From Candidatus Symbiopectobacterium sp. 'North America' (GTDB taxonomy: Bacteria; Pseudomonadota; Gammaproteobacteria; Enterobacterales; Enterobacteriaceae), in assembly GCF_015762685.1 (NCBI RefSeq), contig NZ_PEHF01000084.1, forward strand, positions 62,001-126,000: DNA of 64,000 bases. The letters run 5' to 3'. Below the pieces are notes generated by a model. It was not told the origin of the DNA. It searched no databases and saw nothing but the letters and a program-made list of their open reading frames with translations. The position numbers were made by a program, and so were the translations under genes. Below are positions 21,484-31,339 of the stretch, one piece after another; position 1 is the first letter of the stretch, and every line of letters begins with the position of its first letter.

Positions 21484-22242
21484 TCAGCACAACTCCAACT
21501 GCACCTTATGTTGTTCAATGATTTTCATTACCCTGGGTGGTGGTAGTTGATCGGTAAAAAGATAGTCGATCAGGTCCATGTTGCCCAGATTCACCATCGC
21601 ATTGCGACCGAATTTGGAGTGGTCGGTGACCAGCATGACGCAGCGGGAATTCTCGATAATCGCCTGTTTGGTGCGCACTTCATGGTAGTCAAACTCCAGC
21701 AAGGAGCCATCCATGTCAATGCCGCTGATGCCGAGGATGCCAAAATCCAGACGAAACTGAGAAATGAAATCCAGCGTCGCTTCACCCATAATGCCGCCGT
21801 CCCGGGTGCGCACTTCACCGCCTGCCAGAATCAGCCTGCAATCCTCTTTTCCCATCAACAGCGTCGCCACGTTCAGGTTGTTGGTGACGACCCGCAGATC
21901 CTTATGTTGCAACAGAGCATAGGCAACCGCTTCTGGCGTTGTCCCGATATCTATAAACAGCGTAGCACCATCCGGGATTTGGTTGGCGACTTTACGTGCA
22001 ATACGTGCTTTTTCATCTGACCACATCATCTTGCGATCGTGGTAAGCCGTATTCACCGAGCTGGAAGGCAGTGCCGCGCCACCGTGGTGGCGATGGATCT
22101 TGTTCTGCTCCGCCAGATCGTTAAGATCCCGGCGAATCGTTTGCGGACTGACCGCAAAATGCTCTACCAACTCTTCGGTACTGACATATCCCTGCCGACG
22201 CACAAGTTCAATGATGGCGTCGTGCCGCTGTGTTTGCCTCAC
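21484..22242 (-). CDS. glpR: Glycerol-3-phosphate regulon repressor GlpR
   Basis: 252 residues, DeoR family. The N-terminal winged helix-turn-helix reads YVSTEELVEHFAVSPQTIRRDLNDL. The C-terminal sugar-phosphate-sensing domain includes IDIGTTPEAVAYALL and MLVTDHSKFGRNAMV. GlpR represses the glp genes and is induced by glycerol-3-phosphate. The length matches E. coli GlpR and no lesion is seen. It stands directly after glpG on the same strand. It outlives glpD, which is broken here, although its operator upstream of glpD is well preserved. Confidence 0.93.
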   Translation of the reverse strand: MRQTQRHDAIIELVRRQGYVSTEELVEHFAVSPQTIRRDLNDLAEQNKIHRHHGGAALPSSSVNTAYHDRKMMWSDEKARIARKVANQIPDGATLFIDIGTTPEAVAYALLQHKDLRVVTNNLNVATLLMGKEDCRLILAGGEVRTRDGGIMGEATLDFISQFRLDFGILGISGIDMDGSLLEFDYHEVRTKQAIIENSRCVMLVTDHSKFGRNAMVNLGNMDLIDYLFTDQLPPPRVMKIIEQHKVQLELC

Positions 22243-22336
22243 GTTGTTCCCCTAAAACAGGTTTCCACTCAACCCTCAGGTTGAGACTTCTCTGTGCTGT
22301 TGGCAACGCTTACCCCGTAATGCTACCGGGTTGCGA

Positions 22337-23164
22337 TCATGCTTTTTTCTGCTGAGTATCCCGAAAAGCCAGCACCAACCCAATAACCAGACCCACGATG
22401 TGCGCGGCATTAGCAATGCGTAGATCTAAAATATCGAAATATCCGGCGATCAACCACAACAATGCGAAGGCCATCAATCCGCGCTGCATGAACAGCGGGC
22501 CCGACGGCACACGTTCACCATATAGCCAGACGTAGCCCATCAAGGCGTACACTACACCGGACAGGCCACCGAAATAGATGCCACTGAAGAATGATTGTAT
22601 CCAGCCGCTGGCAACCGCAGAGAGCAGCGCCAAGGTCAGTAGCTTACGCGTCCCCAAAATTTTCTCTACCGGCCCGCCGAGATACCACCACCACATCAGG
22701 TTAAACAAAATATGCAGCAAGGAGAAATGCAGGAGAGCGTGGCTGAACCAGCGCCATAGCTGGCCTTGTTGTCCTGCATCTGGGTAAGAGAGCCACACCA
22801 TGGCACGATCGTTACCGAATATTGTCATCCACAGATAAACGACAATGCAGGTAATCATCACACCCAGCGTCAATGGTCCGGCGCGCTGCTGTAACGTCTG
22901 CAAATAAGAGAAACGTGCATAGCGCAGGGGCGAAGAGGTTGATCCCGCCTGCCAACTGGCCGCTTGATAACGCGGATGCATCGGGTCATGAATGAACACC
23001 TCAAGCGCCTGCTGTACTTCGGCCAACCGCGCCTCATCGTCCAGCCAGAGTTCCGCTTCTTGCCCAGAGAAGCGTAACTCCAGTTGAATATTCTGCGTTT
23101 GCATATAGTCGACAAACGCCTGTGCCAAGCGTGGCTGAGATAAGGCTGTTAGGCGAATTGCCAT
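22337..23164 (-). CDS. glpG: Rhomboid intramembrane serine protease GlpG
   Basis: 275 residues. The cytosolic N-terminal domain spans about 1-90, followed by six membrane helices. The catalytic dyad is visible as Ser in [15 protein letters not shown] and His in [11 protein letters not shown]. The WMTIFGND and [11 protein letters not shown] segments are typical of GlpG. It cleaves membrane proteins within the bilayer. It lies next to glpR on the minus strand. In E. coli glpE precedes glpG directly; here a foreign-looking cassette of three genes (23.4-27.1 kb) separates them. Intact. Confidence 0.95.
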   Translation of the reverse strand: MAIRLTALSQPRLAQAFVDYMQTQNIQLELRFSGQEAELWLDDEARLAEVQQALEVFIHDPMHPRYQAASWQAGSTSSPLRYARFSYLQTLQQRAGPLTLGVMITCIVVYLWMTIFGNDRAMVWLSYPDAGQQGQLWRWFSHALLHFSLLHILFNLMWWWYLGGPVEKILGTRKLLTLALLSAVASGWIQSFFSGIYFGGLSGVVYALMGYVWLYGERVPSGPLFMQRGLMAFALLWLIAGYFDILDLRIANAAHIVGLVIGLVLAFRDTQQKKA

Positions 23165-23419
23165 CGTGGTTTATCCGTTAGCAAATTGATTTGTCATAAA
23201 AATATCACATCGTTTTATTAAGAGGGTTGAAATATTGTTCTGATAAACCGTCGGTTTACCCTGACGCCCGCGCCACGAATACCGCTGTCGCTGTAAAGTG
23301 GTTATATATCAATAATATACATACTTCCGTTTGCTTCCGTTTTGCCCATTATCCTATGACAATAGTCACTTTTTAACCATAGCCGCTCCTTTAGGCTCAT
23401 ATCCAGCAGCGAGGTGACC

Positions 23420-24631
23420 ATGTTCTTGGAAGAAAGACGTAATCAAATTCTGGCTTATTTAACCAAATACGAACGTGCCAGTGTTGATTATCTGGCCACC
23501 GCATTTGCCGTGAGCAAAGAGACGATCCGCAGCGACCTGAACGAGTTGGCGCGCTTGAATCTGGTTCAGCGCTGCTACGGCGGTGCAATTATTGTGCGGC
23601 GCAGTTTGCAATCTGAGCTGATTGCCCCCCGCAGTGAAAATTTTGAAGTACTGCTTAAGCGACTGGAAAAGCAGATCCGGCATCAAACCAGCAAACAGAA
23701 AGGAAACAAGATGAACGGCAAGGTGTGTATTTTAGGATCGTTCAACGTCGATATCGTCGCCAAGGTGGCGCGTTTTCCCAAAGGCGGCGAATCGATCATG
23801 GCGCAGGGCAGCGCCCTCGGCCCCGGCGGTAAAGGAGCCAATCAGGCGATGGCCGCCAGTCGGGCAGGTTCACAGGTCTATTTTGTCACCAAGGTAGGCA
23901 CCGATCAGTTCAGCCAGTTTGCCTACGACCATCTGTCGTCATCGGATATTCACGCGTTCAAGCTGTATCAATCCGATACAGAGCCCACCGGAAACGCCAT
24001 CATTTATGTCTCACAGCAAAACGGCGAGAACATGATCGCCATTTATCCCGGTGCCAATCAGACCATCACCGATGATGAAGTGGCGGCCATCGCACCGGAA
24101 TTAACCACGTCAGACGTGCTGTTGGTGCAGTTGGAGAATAACTTTTCCGCCACCCTGAACGTCATCAAGCTGGCGCATGCGCTGGGAAAAAAAGTGATCC
24201 TCAATCCGGCGCCCTACTCCAGCGAGATACTGCCCTATCTGAATTATCTGGACGTGATCACGCCCAACGAAACGGAAGCGTCACTGCTATCGGGTATCGA
24301 CATTCAGGATTTTGACAGCACCAAAGAAGCCGCGCTGAAAATCGCACGTATGGGTGCCAAGCGCGTCATCATTACCATGGGATCGCGCGGTGCGCTGCTG
24401 TATGACGGCCACCAGTTCCAACACATTCCGGCCTTTCCGGCACTCGGTGTGGATACCACCGGCGCAGGGGATGCCTTTAACGGTGCCTTTGCCGCCGCAC
24501 TGGCCAACGGACAAAGCATGGTGCAGGCCGCGACCTACGCATCCGCCTTTGCTTTCTTGGCGGTCGAGCGGGAAGGTGCCTCAAACATGCGAGAACATCA
24601 ACAGGTTATCGCACGTTTATCACAACGTTAA
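23420..24631 (+). CDS. DeoR-type HTH fused to a PfkB/ribokinase-family sugar kinase
   Basis: 403 residues with two modules. Residues 1-60 form a DeoR-like helix-turn-helix (YERASVDYLATAFAVSKETI, RSDLNELARLNLVQRCYGG). Residues about 100-400 form a ribokinase-like kinase with GGKGANQAMAASRAG (sugar site) and DTTGAGDAFNGAFAAAL (catalytic Asp and anion hole). ATG 23420 follows GAGG at 6 bases. A second start, ATG 23711, has its own AAGGA and begins MNGKVCILGSFNVD, exactly at the kinase domain. The first gene of a three-gene cassette with an aldolase-type enzyme and an MFS permease, it may sense and phosphorylate the same sugar acid. Similar fusions exist (for example YeiI of E. coli). The substrate is unknown. 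Confidence 0.85.
   Translation: MFLEERRNQILAYLTKYERASVDYLATAFAVSKETIRSDLNELARLNLVQRCYGGAIIVRRSLQSELIAPRSENFEVLLKRLEKQIRHQTSKQKGNKMNGKVCILGSFNVDIVAKVARFPKGGESIMAQGSALGPGGKGANQAMAASRAGSQVYFVTKVGTDQFSQFAYDHLSSSDIHAFKLYQSDTEPTGNAIIYVSQQNGENMIAIYPGANQTITDDEVAAIAPELTTSDVLLVQLENNFSATLNVIKLAHALGKKVILNPAPYSSEILPYLNYLDVITPNETEASLLSGIDIQDFDSTKEAALKIARMGAKRVIITMGSRGALLYDGHQFQHIPAFPALGVDTTGAGDAFNGAFAAALANGQSMVQAATYASAFAFLAVEREGASNMREHQQVIARLSQR
23699..23713 (+). promoter_or_regulatory. Internal ribosome-binding site at the kinase domain
   Basis: AAAGGA lies 6 bases before an in-frame ATG at 23711, inside the HTH-kinase gene. It could yield a free kinase besides the fusion protein, or mark the former start of a separate kinase gene. 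Confidence 0.5.
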
Positions 24632-24678
24632 TGCCTGCGGGCCCGCGCCCGCACAGTCTGTATTCGGAGAAACAAAAA

Positions 24679-25602
24679 ATGAAAAAAATCGATGGTATCG
24701 TCCCTGTCATGCTTACACCGTTCACCGAACAGAACGACGTAGACTATCCCGGCCTGGCCAACCTAATTGACTGGTATCTGGAAAACAAGGTCGATGCGCT
24801 GTTTGCCGTATGCCAGTCCAGTGAAATGCAATTCCTGACGCTGGAAGAACGCGTGGCGGTGGCCCATTTCGTTGTCGACCATGTGAAAGGCCGTGTGCCA
24901 GTGATCGCCTCCGGCCACATCAGTGACGACCTCGGCGCACAAATCGAAGAGCTGTCTGCCATGGCGCAAACCGGCATCGATGCACTGGTGCTGGTGACTA
25001 ACCACCTCGATCCGCAGAAAACCGGCAGTGACACCTTCTTCAGTACGCTGAACAGCCTGCTGGAGGTTCTGCCAGCCTCACTGCCGCTGAGCCTGTATGA
25101 GTGCCCGGCACCGTATCGCCGCCTGCTGAGTGACGAAGAGCTGACCTATTGCGCCAACACCGGCCGTTTTGTGGTGTTGAAAGACGTAAGCTGCGATCTG
25201 GACACCGTAACCCGTCGCGTCAAGCTGGTGCAGGACACCCCGCTTAATATCATCAACGCTAATGCACCCATTGCCTTCCCGGCGATGAAAGCGGGCTCAC
25301 GGGGTTTCAGCGGCGTGTTCACCAACCTCCACCCAGAACTGTACGTGTGGCTGTATCACCACCATCAGGAAAACCCCGCACTGGCAGATGAACTGGCTGA
25401 TTTCCTGTCGCTGGCCGCCGTCACTGAAACGCTGGGCTATCCGAAAAACGCCAAGATTTACCATCAACGCCGCGGCACCTTTGACAGCATTCACTGCCGG
25501 GTCAACAAGGATGAAGTGCTGGAGAAATTCTGGGGATTGACCGTGATCCTCGACCAGATTCGTCACGGCACCGCGCATTATCAGAAAAAAGTTGCGCAAT
25601 AA
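24679..25602 (+). CDS. Dihydrodipicolinate synthase / N-acetylneuraminate lyase family enzyme
   Basis: 307 residues, a class I aldolase-type TIM barrel. N-terminal GIVPVMLTPFTEQNDVDYPG is the family start. The conserved tyrosine is in LYECPAPYR and the Schiff-base lysine in VVLKDVSCDL. Family members cleave or form 2-keto-3-deoxy sugar acids, sialic acid, or dihydrodipicolinate. Start ATG 24679 has GGAG 9 bases upstream. It lies between a sugar kinase fusion and an MFS permease of the sugar-acid type, so catabolic cleavage of a keto-deoxy acid is the best guess. It is unlikely to be the biosynthetic DapA, given this context. Intact. Confidence 0.8.
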   Translation: MKKIDGIVPVMLTPFTEQNDVDYPGLANLIDWYLENKVDALFAVCQSSEMQFLTLEERVAVAHFVVDHVKGRVPVIASGHISDDLGAQIEELSAMAQTGIDALVLVTNHLDPQKTGSDTFFSTLNSLLEVLPASLPLSLYECPAPYRRLLSDEELTYCANTGRFVVLKDVSCDLDTVTRRVKLVQDTPLNIINANAPIAFPAMKAGSRGFSGVFTNLHPELYVWLYHHHQENPALADELADFLSLAAVTETLGYPKNAKIYHQRRGTFDSIHCRVNKDEVLEKFWGLTVILDQIRHGTAHYQKKVAQ

Positions 25603-25618
25603 AAAATAACAACAACGA

Positions 25619-25642
25619 GCGGGAATACCTCGTGATTCCCGC
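25619..25642. terminator. Palindrome between aldolase and MFS genes
   Basis: GCGGGAAT and ATTCCCGC pair across an 8-base loop just after the aldolase stop. A-rich rather than T-rich sequence follows on plus, so it may be an mRNA-stabilising stem or a weak terminator. Confidence 0.4.
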
Positions 25643-25811
25643 GACGAAAAATAAAAAAACCAGCGGATTTTCAGCATGATCGTGTGTGACCAATCTGATT
25701 GGGCGCAGGAACAGCACGCCCTGCATCCTACATCAACGTCCTTACAGCCAGACTCACGGCGAATCGTTTATTCGCAGATTTCTCTCAGCCTGCTCACGGA
25801 AAATAAATAAA

Positions 25812-27111
25812 ATGAAAGAGACAATATCGTTATCTCAACCTGCTGCTGTTGCACCACCAATGCAAAAAATATCCCGTTTGAGTTGGAGCATTATTCTGGT
25901 GTTGCTGATCGCCGCCGTGGTGAACTACCTCGACCGCGCCAACCTCAGCCATCGCCAACACCACGATTTCGAAAGAGTTCGGCTTTAGCTCCACCCAAAT
26001 GGGCCTGCTGCTTTCGGCCTTTCTGTGGCCCTATGCGCTAGCCAATCTGCCTGCGGGCTGGCTGGTCGATAAATTCGGGCCGAAAAAAATGTTTTCCTGG
26101 GCACTCGGCCTGTGGTCAGGCTTCACTATCCTCGCGGGTTTCGTTAACGGCTATTCGATGTTCTATGGTCTGCGAATGATGCTAGGCATCTCTGAATCAC
26201 CGTTTTTTACCTCAGGCATCAAGATCACCCATCGCTGGTTCTCCAGCAATGAACGTGGACTTCCCACTGCCATCATCAATACGGGCTCACAGATCGCCAA
26301 CGCCGTTGCGCCGCCGATCCTGACCATCCTGTTGTTGACGCTAGGCTGGCGCGGCATGTTTATCGCCATCGGTTTGGCAGGTATTCCGATTCTGCTGGTG
26401 TGGCTGAAGCTGTACCGTAACCCGACGCCCGCAGAAGAAGTGCAGATCCACGGCGAAGCGGAAGCCGCTGAGACGCAACAAGCGAATCAACCCAAAGCAA
26501 GCTGGGGCTCTCTGTTCAAACACAAAACCACCTGGTTCATGATTCTGGGGAACTTCTCCATCATGTTCACCATTTGGGTGTACCTGACCTGGCTGCCGAG
26601 TTACCTGGAGAGATCGCTCGGTTTCAGCCTGATGAAAACCGGCTGGGTGGCATCCATCCCGTTCTTTGCCGGGATCATGGGGGTGTTGGTGGGTGGCGTG
26701 ATTTCCGACCGGTTGATTCGTCGCGGTACCAACACCATTACTGCACGTAAAATCCCGATTGTGTGCGGTGCTGTACTGGCCGCCTGCTTCGTGGCACCGA
26801 TCCCCTTCGTGCACGACACCACCTTGTGTATCGCGCTGCTGTCGTTGGGTTATTTCTGTTCTCAAATGCCGTCTGGGGTTATCTGGACGTTGGCAACGGA
26901 TATCGCATCGAAATCGCAGGTGGCTTCAATGAGTGCTATCCAGAACTTCGGCGGATTCCTCGGCGCGGCCAGTGCGCCGATCGTCACCGGCATTATTCTT
27001 GATACAACGGGCACCTTCACCAACGTCTTCCTGTTTGGTGCCTTTCTGTTAATGCTGGGAGCCATCAGATACGGCTTCTTTGTGAAAAAGCCGATTCAGG
27101 CTGCGGAATAA
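25812..27111 (+). pseudogene. MFS sugar-acid transporter (ACS family), frameshift
   Basis: A 12-helix major facilitator of the anion:cation symporter type (galactonate/glucarate/phthalate transporters). Start MKETISLSQ at 25812. The first helix ends with the family motif NYLDRANLS, after which the frame should read IANTTISKEFGFSSTQMG. Instead one extra C near 25950 (CTCAGCCATCGCC) shifts it to HRQHHDFERV and a stop at 25988. All the rest is undamaged in the correct frame from GLLLSAFLWPYALANLPAGW to FVKKPIQAAE at 27111. A single-base insertion is therefore the only visible lesion. Without the permease the cassette's kinase and aldolase probably lack substrate. A sequencing error is possible and easy to test. 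Confidence 0.85.
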
Positions 27112-27154
27112 CCTTGCTCTATCCCGACGCGTCATGGCGTCGGAATGTTCCACT

Positions 27155-27487
27155 TCACGCGTTGTCCGACGCTGACGCCACATCTTGCGGAAAATCGCGC
27201 TGCCAGGCTTCATAGCCGCCATCCACGCTGTACACCGCCTCAAACCCCAGGCTCAACAGATACTGTGCCGCATTACGGCTGCTAATGCCGTGATAGCACA
27301 TCACCATCACCGGCTGATCGAGCTCTGCTTCACGCACAAAATCAGACAGCGTTTCATTCGTCAGGTGCACCGCCTGCGGCACATGTCCGGTGGCGTAACT
27401 TTGCGCATCGCGGGTATCCACCATCACGCCGTGTTTCTGCCAGCGCTCATGGGCTTGCTCAATGCTAAGACACTCAAACTGTTCCAT
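27155..27487 (-). CDS. glpE: Thiosulfate sulfurtransferase GlpE
   Basis: 110 residues, a single-domain rhodanese close to E. coli GlpE (108). The active-site loop is [11 protein letters not shown] with the catalytic Cys. [17 protein letters not shown] and [15 protein letters not shown] are typical. Start ATG 27487 ([13 protein letters not shown]) is preceded by a GGTGG-like site; an upstream in-frame extension has no family match. It transfers sulfur from thiosulfate to cyanide or thiols. Normally next to glpG and divergent from glpD, it is here separated from both by inserted blocks. Intact. Confidence 0.9.
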   Translation of the reverse strand: MEQFECLSIEQAHERWQKHGVMVDTRDAQSYATGHVPQAVHLTNETLSDFVREAELDQPVMVMCYHGISSRNAAQYLLSLGFEAVYSVDGGYEAWQRDFPQDVASASDNA

Positions 27488-27709
27488 ACGAATACCACCT
27501 CGGGACAAAGAAAAAGGGCATGACGGCACAGCGCACGCCAATATGAGAGAGATGCTACTGTTTCAGTAAGGTAAGTCAATCGTCACATTTCTGTAATAAA
27601 ATATTTTTCGTTATGCCAAAAAATAGCCATGATGAGAAACATCGCGTTTTCACGCATCCGTTACGCGAGTCAGGCGCACACATGCTATTCACTCACCAGG
27701 AGCATTGCT

Positions 27710-28952
27710 ATGTCTTTACAACGAAAAGTACTGTTTTGTCTCCCGCTGTTACTGCCCGCAGCGCTCACTTTCCCAGCTGCCGCACAGGATGGCTACACAC
27801 TCGAACAGGTCGTGGTGTTTAGTCGTTACGGCCTGCGCGCGCCGTTAGCCAGCCCGAGCAGCGCGCTCGGCAAGGTCACGCCCGATGCCTGGCCGCAGTG
27901 GGATACCCCTAGCAGTTACCTGACCACGCGCGGCGGCGTACTGGAAGCCTATTTCGGCCACTATTTTAGCGAATGGCTGGTAGATAACCGCCTGCTGGCT
28001 GCCGATACCTGCCCGACGGATAAAGACGTCTCGTTCTATGCAAACAGTCTGCAACGCACCATCTCCACCGCACAATATTTTGCAGTGGGCGCGTTCCCCG
28101 GCTGTCTGGTGTCGGTGGTGCACAAAGAAAAATTGGGCACGATGGATGCCACCTTTAACCCGATCATCCGCAACGACAGCGACACGTTTAAACAACAAGC
28201 CATCGATTCCATTAATCAAAAAGCCGGTGAAGGTGGGGTGAAAGGGCTTAATGAGCGACTGAAACCGGTGTATCAGCAGATGGCCGAGAAAGGATTCCGC
28301 TAACTGCAAGCAGGATAAACAGTGCGACCTGATGGCACAGGAAACTGACGTGAAGATTGAGGCCGGCAAAGAGCCGGGTGTGGTTGGCCCGCTGAGAACC
28401 GGCACCTCGATTGCTGATGCCTTTATCTTGCAATACTACGAAGGCACACCGATTAACAAAATCGGCTGGGGGCGTATCAAAGATGAGAAGCAACTGGCTG
28501 ATTTGGTGTCGATCAAAGAGTACTACAACAGCGTAGTGTTTAGCGCCCCGGTGGTTGCCAAAGCCGTCTCGGCCAATCTGGTCAAAGCGCTGGCAGGTTC
28601 ATTTGGCGAGCAGCAGCCCAAATTCACCTTCCTGGTCGGTCACGATTCAAACGTTGCATCGCTGTTCTCCGCACTGGGCGTGAAACCGTACCATCTGCCG
28701 CACCAATTGGAAACCACGCCGATCGGCGGCAAGGTCGTGTTCCAACGCTGGCGCAATAACGCCAGTAACAAGGCGCTGTTGAAAGTGGAATACGTGTACC
28801 AATCGACTGAACAGCTCGCTACGTCAGCACCGCTGAACCGCGCCAATCCCCCGCAGCATGTGACGCTAACGTTTAGCGAGTGCCCGACCAACGACAAAGG
28901 CTTCTGCCCATTTGAGGATTTCGAGAAAATTACCAAGGCGCTAACTCAGTAA
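27710..28952 (+). pseudogene. agp: Periplasmic glucose-1-phosphatase, catalytic His lost and frameshifted
   Basis: Histidine acid phosphatase of the Agp type, with a signal peptide ending in PAAAQ. Start ATG 27710 has AGGAG 7 bases upstream. The family motif RHxLRAP reads SRYGLRAP: the phosphohistidine codon at 27827-27829 is TAC (Tyr), one C-to-T step from CAC. The second active-site motif VGHDSN is intact. The frame also breaks at about 28290: MAEK is followed by GFR and a stop, while KDSANCKQDKQCDLM continues in another frame. A deletion of some 11-14 bases between short A-rich matches would explain this. The protein is doubly inactivated. Confidence 0.88.
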
Positions 28953-28954
28953 CG

Positions 28955-29062
28955 ATCCTGGTAGTGTGTTTAAAGGTAACGCCAAAAGCCGATGCAGAAG
29001 ATGTGGTTTGGTCTTTTGCTCGCGTAAAGAATCACGCTGAGGCGGGCGTGGCCGCCGGATGA
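28955..29062 (+). pseudogene. Possible phage Ash/Icd-like protein, C-terminal relic
   Basis: Immediately after agp one frame reads CLKVTPKADAEDVVWSFA then RVKNHAEAGVAAG and stops at TGA 29060-29062. I recall this kind of ending from small prophage proteins annotated as Ash or Icd-like (host division inhibitor) in enterobacteria; I could not check it. There is no start codon or N-terminus, since agp lies directly upstream. This would be the truncated edge of a vanished prophage or island. Confidence 0.45.
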
Positions 29063-29297
29063 GCCGCATGGATGCGGCGAAAGTTCCCGCCGCGTCTGGA
29101 ACGCGTCGGGAACGGCCCGATCAGCGGACACGAACGCCGAAGGCACCGCGTAGCGGCGTGATTTATCGCGAAAAGCCTGGAGCCACGAGGCGACGGCGAT
29201 TGAGCGCCTCGTGTCGGGCGCGCAACAACGGCTGCAGAAACTGGCGTTGGTAAGCGCGCACGAAATACTCACGCTACTGACAGAAATACAAGGATAA
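29058..29297 (+). pseudogene. Relic frame following the phage-like remnant
   Basis: In the frame beginning at 29058, DEPHGCGESSRRVWNASG runs to a TAG at 29151-29153. It then continues with LSRKAWSHEATAIERLVSG and QQRLQKLALVSAHEILTLLT, stopping at TAA 29295-29297. The second part has a regular amphipathic helical look. It could be a small phage gene read through an acquired stop. The DNA also holds inverted repeats (CACGAGGCG / CGCCTCGTG at 29184-29213; GTTCCCG / CGGGAAC at 29083-29113), so a structured element is an alternative. Function unknown. Confidence 0.3.
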
Positions 29298-29321
29298 TTC
29301 AGTGTCCCAGTATAAGACTTA

Positions 29322-30077
29322 TTATACGAGTATCACCTCAACACCTTGCGCTCGCAGTTGCTCTACGATAGTGGCGTCAGCCTGCTTCCCAGTGATCACC
29401 ACGTCAATCTGATCGGCACGGCTGAACAGCATGCCCGCACGTTGGCCCACTTTGCTGCTATCCACCACCACCGCCAATTTGCCGACGTAGCTCAGCATCT
29501 TTTGCTCCGCCATCGCCGTCAGCATATCGGTTTTGTACAGCCCTTCCGGCGTCAGCCCTTTGCCGCTGGTGAACATCCAGTGACCGGCATACAGGCTCGC
29601 ATCCCCTTCCTGAGGCGCCAGGGTGATCGACTGGCTCTTGTTGTATTGCCCGCCCATGATCACCACGCTTTCGTGCTCTTGCTCAATCAGGAAATTCGCC
29701 AATGGCAGATAATTGGTAATCACCTGAATATCACGCCCGACAATCTCACGCTCCAGCAAAAACGCCGTTGATCCACAGTTAATCACCACGCTTTCACTGG
29801 GGTTGCACAGCGCGGCAGCCGCCTGTGCGATACGCATCTTCTCATCCAGATTCTGCGCCTGATAGATATTGAACGGCGTCCAGGCCGGGCGCGGTAGGTT
29901 AACGGCTTCAGCGCCGTTGCGCACTTTGCGCAGTTTGCCCAATTCATTGAGTTTGTTGATGTCGCGTCGCGCAGTGGCGGGAGAAATGTCAAAATTCACG
30001 ATCAGATCGGAGACGGTGAGTTGCCCCTGACGTTGCAGAAAATCAATGATGGCATGATGGCGCTGAGATTCAGTCAT
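29322..30077 (-). CDS. ulaR: DeoR-family repressor of the ascorbate (ula) regulon
   Basis: 251 residues. The N-terminal winged HTH reads [20 protein letters not shown]. The effector domain includes [18 protein letters not shown] and [20 protein letters not shown]. It is close to E. coli UlaR, which represses ulaG and ulaABCDEF and is released by L-ascorbate-6-phosphate. Start ATG 30077 ([15 protein letters not shown]) gives the family length; the upstream extension is not conserved. It is intact although most of its targets are pseudogenes. Downstream of it lies the phage-like relic, upstream ulaG. Confidence 0.9.
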   Translation of the reverse strand: MTESQRHHAIIDFLQRQGQLTVSDLIVNFDISPATARRDINKLNELGKLRKVRNGAEAVNLPRPAWTPFNIYQAQNLDEKMRIAQAAAALCNPSESVVINCGSTAFLLEREIVGRDIQVITNYLPLANFLIEQEHESVVIMGGQYNKSQSITLAPQEGDASLYAGHWMFTSGKGLTPEGLYKTDMLTAMAEQKMLSYVGKLAVVVDSSKVGQRAGMLFSRADQIDVVITGKQADATIVEQLRAQGVEVILV

Positions 30078-30169
30078 AGGTCGTCCGGTAACAAGAAGTG
30101 GCGCGTCATGGCGTCGACGTGAAAAGTTTACATCATAATTTATCATAAATGCGCAGCAATCATCATATG

Positions 30170-30215
30170 CCCTCAATAATTCGAGTCGAAGTATGACGGG
30201 CATAGCGCGACGTGT
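30170..30215. repeat. Collapsed remnant of the ~203-bp repeat
   Basis: CCCTCAATAATTCGAGT is joined directly to CGAAGTATGACGGGCATAG. These are the two outer ends of the repeat at 5123-5325 with about 160 inner bases missing, apparently joined at the matching TTCGAGT / CTTGAAGT region. Confidence 0.65.
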
Positions 30216-30254
30216 TTGCCACGCTGCGCACTAGATCGCAAATTACATCGCGAA

Positions 30255-31319
30255 CTACAGGAAAGATTTGAACGGCAGATCGGGTTCTATGGTGAAGCAG
30301 TCGTCAAAGCCGCGCGGGTAGTGGTATTCCAGATTATCTTTATCCAACGGCCAGGTAAATTTGCCACCGACTTGCCAGATAAAGGGTTTGAAGCCGTATT
30401 GCAGGCGGTCTTTTTTCATCTCCCACAGCACGCGAATTTCCTGCGGATCGGCCTGAAAATTCGACCAGATATCATGGTGGAAAGGAATAACCACCTTGGC
30501 ATTCAACGCCTCGGCCATGCGCAGCATATCCGCGCTGGTCATCTTGTCGGTAATACCGCGCGGGTTTTCTCCGTATGAGCCCAACGCCACGTCAATGTCA
30601 TACTCATTGCCATGCTTCGCGTAGTAGTTGGAGTAGTGGGAATCACCGCTGTGATACAGATTGCCACCGGGGGTTTTGAACAGGTAGTTCACCGCGCGCA
30701 GATCCATGCCATCCGGTAGCACGCCCGCCGCTTTTTGTTCCATCGGCAAGGTGATCAATGTGGTGTGGTCGAACGCATATAAGACATTGATTTAAATATC
30801 TTTAATGCGGATCACCGAGCCCGGTTTCACCACGATGCAACGCTCGCGCGGCACGCCCCAGCCCACCCAGAGATCCACGCAGCTCTGTGGACCAATAAAG
30901 GGAACCTCCGGGCTGCAATTTTTCAGCACGGCGGCGGCGACATTGACGTCAATGTGGTCGTTATGGTCGTGCGTTGCCAAAATGGCATCCACCTGGCGGA
31001 TGGCGAACGGATCCAGCACAAACGGCGTGGTGCGCAAGTTAGGTTGCAATTTTTTCACCCCGGCCATGCACTGCATCTGGTGCCCGTTTTTCATCAAGGG
31101 GTTACCGTGACTCTGCTTGCCGGTGCCACACCAGAAGTCGACATAAATATTGGCCCCACCCTCTGATTTCAACCAAATCCCGGTACACCCCAGCCACCAC
31201 ATGGCGAAGGTGCCGGCGGCAACCTGCTCTTGTTCGATCTCTTCATTCAACCAGGTGCCCCATTCCGGGAAGGTACTCAGGATCCAGGATTCACGGGTAA
31301 TGGTTTCTATCTTGCTCAT
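30255..31319 (-). pseudogene. ulaG: L-ascorbate-6-phosphate lactonase, nonsense mutation
   Basis: Metallo-beta-lactamase-fold lactonase that opens L-ascorbate-6-phosphate. The metal-binding motif [10 protein letters not shown] and the later [15 protein letters not shown] and [14 protein letters not shown] are intact. A TAA at 30792-30794 follows GSVIRIKDI, where E. coli has Glu ([20 protein letters not shown]); GAA to TAA explains it. Just after the stop the remnant reads [16 protein letters not shown], with extra substitutions such as Asp to Tyr, suggesting drift after inactivation. The frame continues to the normal end DLPFKSFL. It is divergent from ulaA across a regulatory region. Confidence 0.92.
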
Positions 31320-31339
31320 GGCGTGACCTCATCATTAAT

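Noticed and set aside
29059-29253. 64-codon Arg-rich ORF MSRMDAAKVPAASG
   Set aside because: Composition (Arg/Pro/Gly) looks like a GC-rich shadow frame; the alternative frame with a helical C-terminus is more protein-like.
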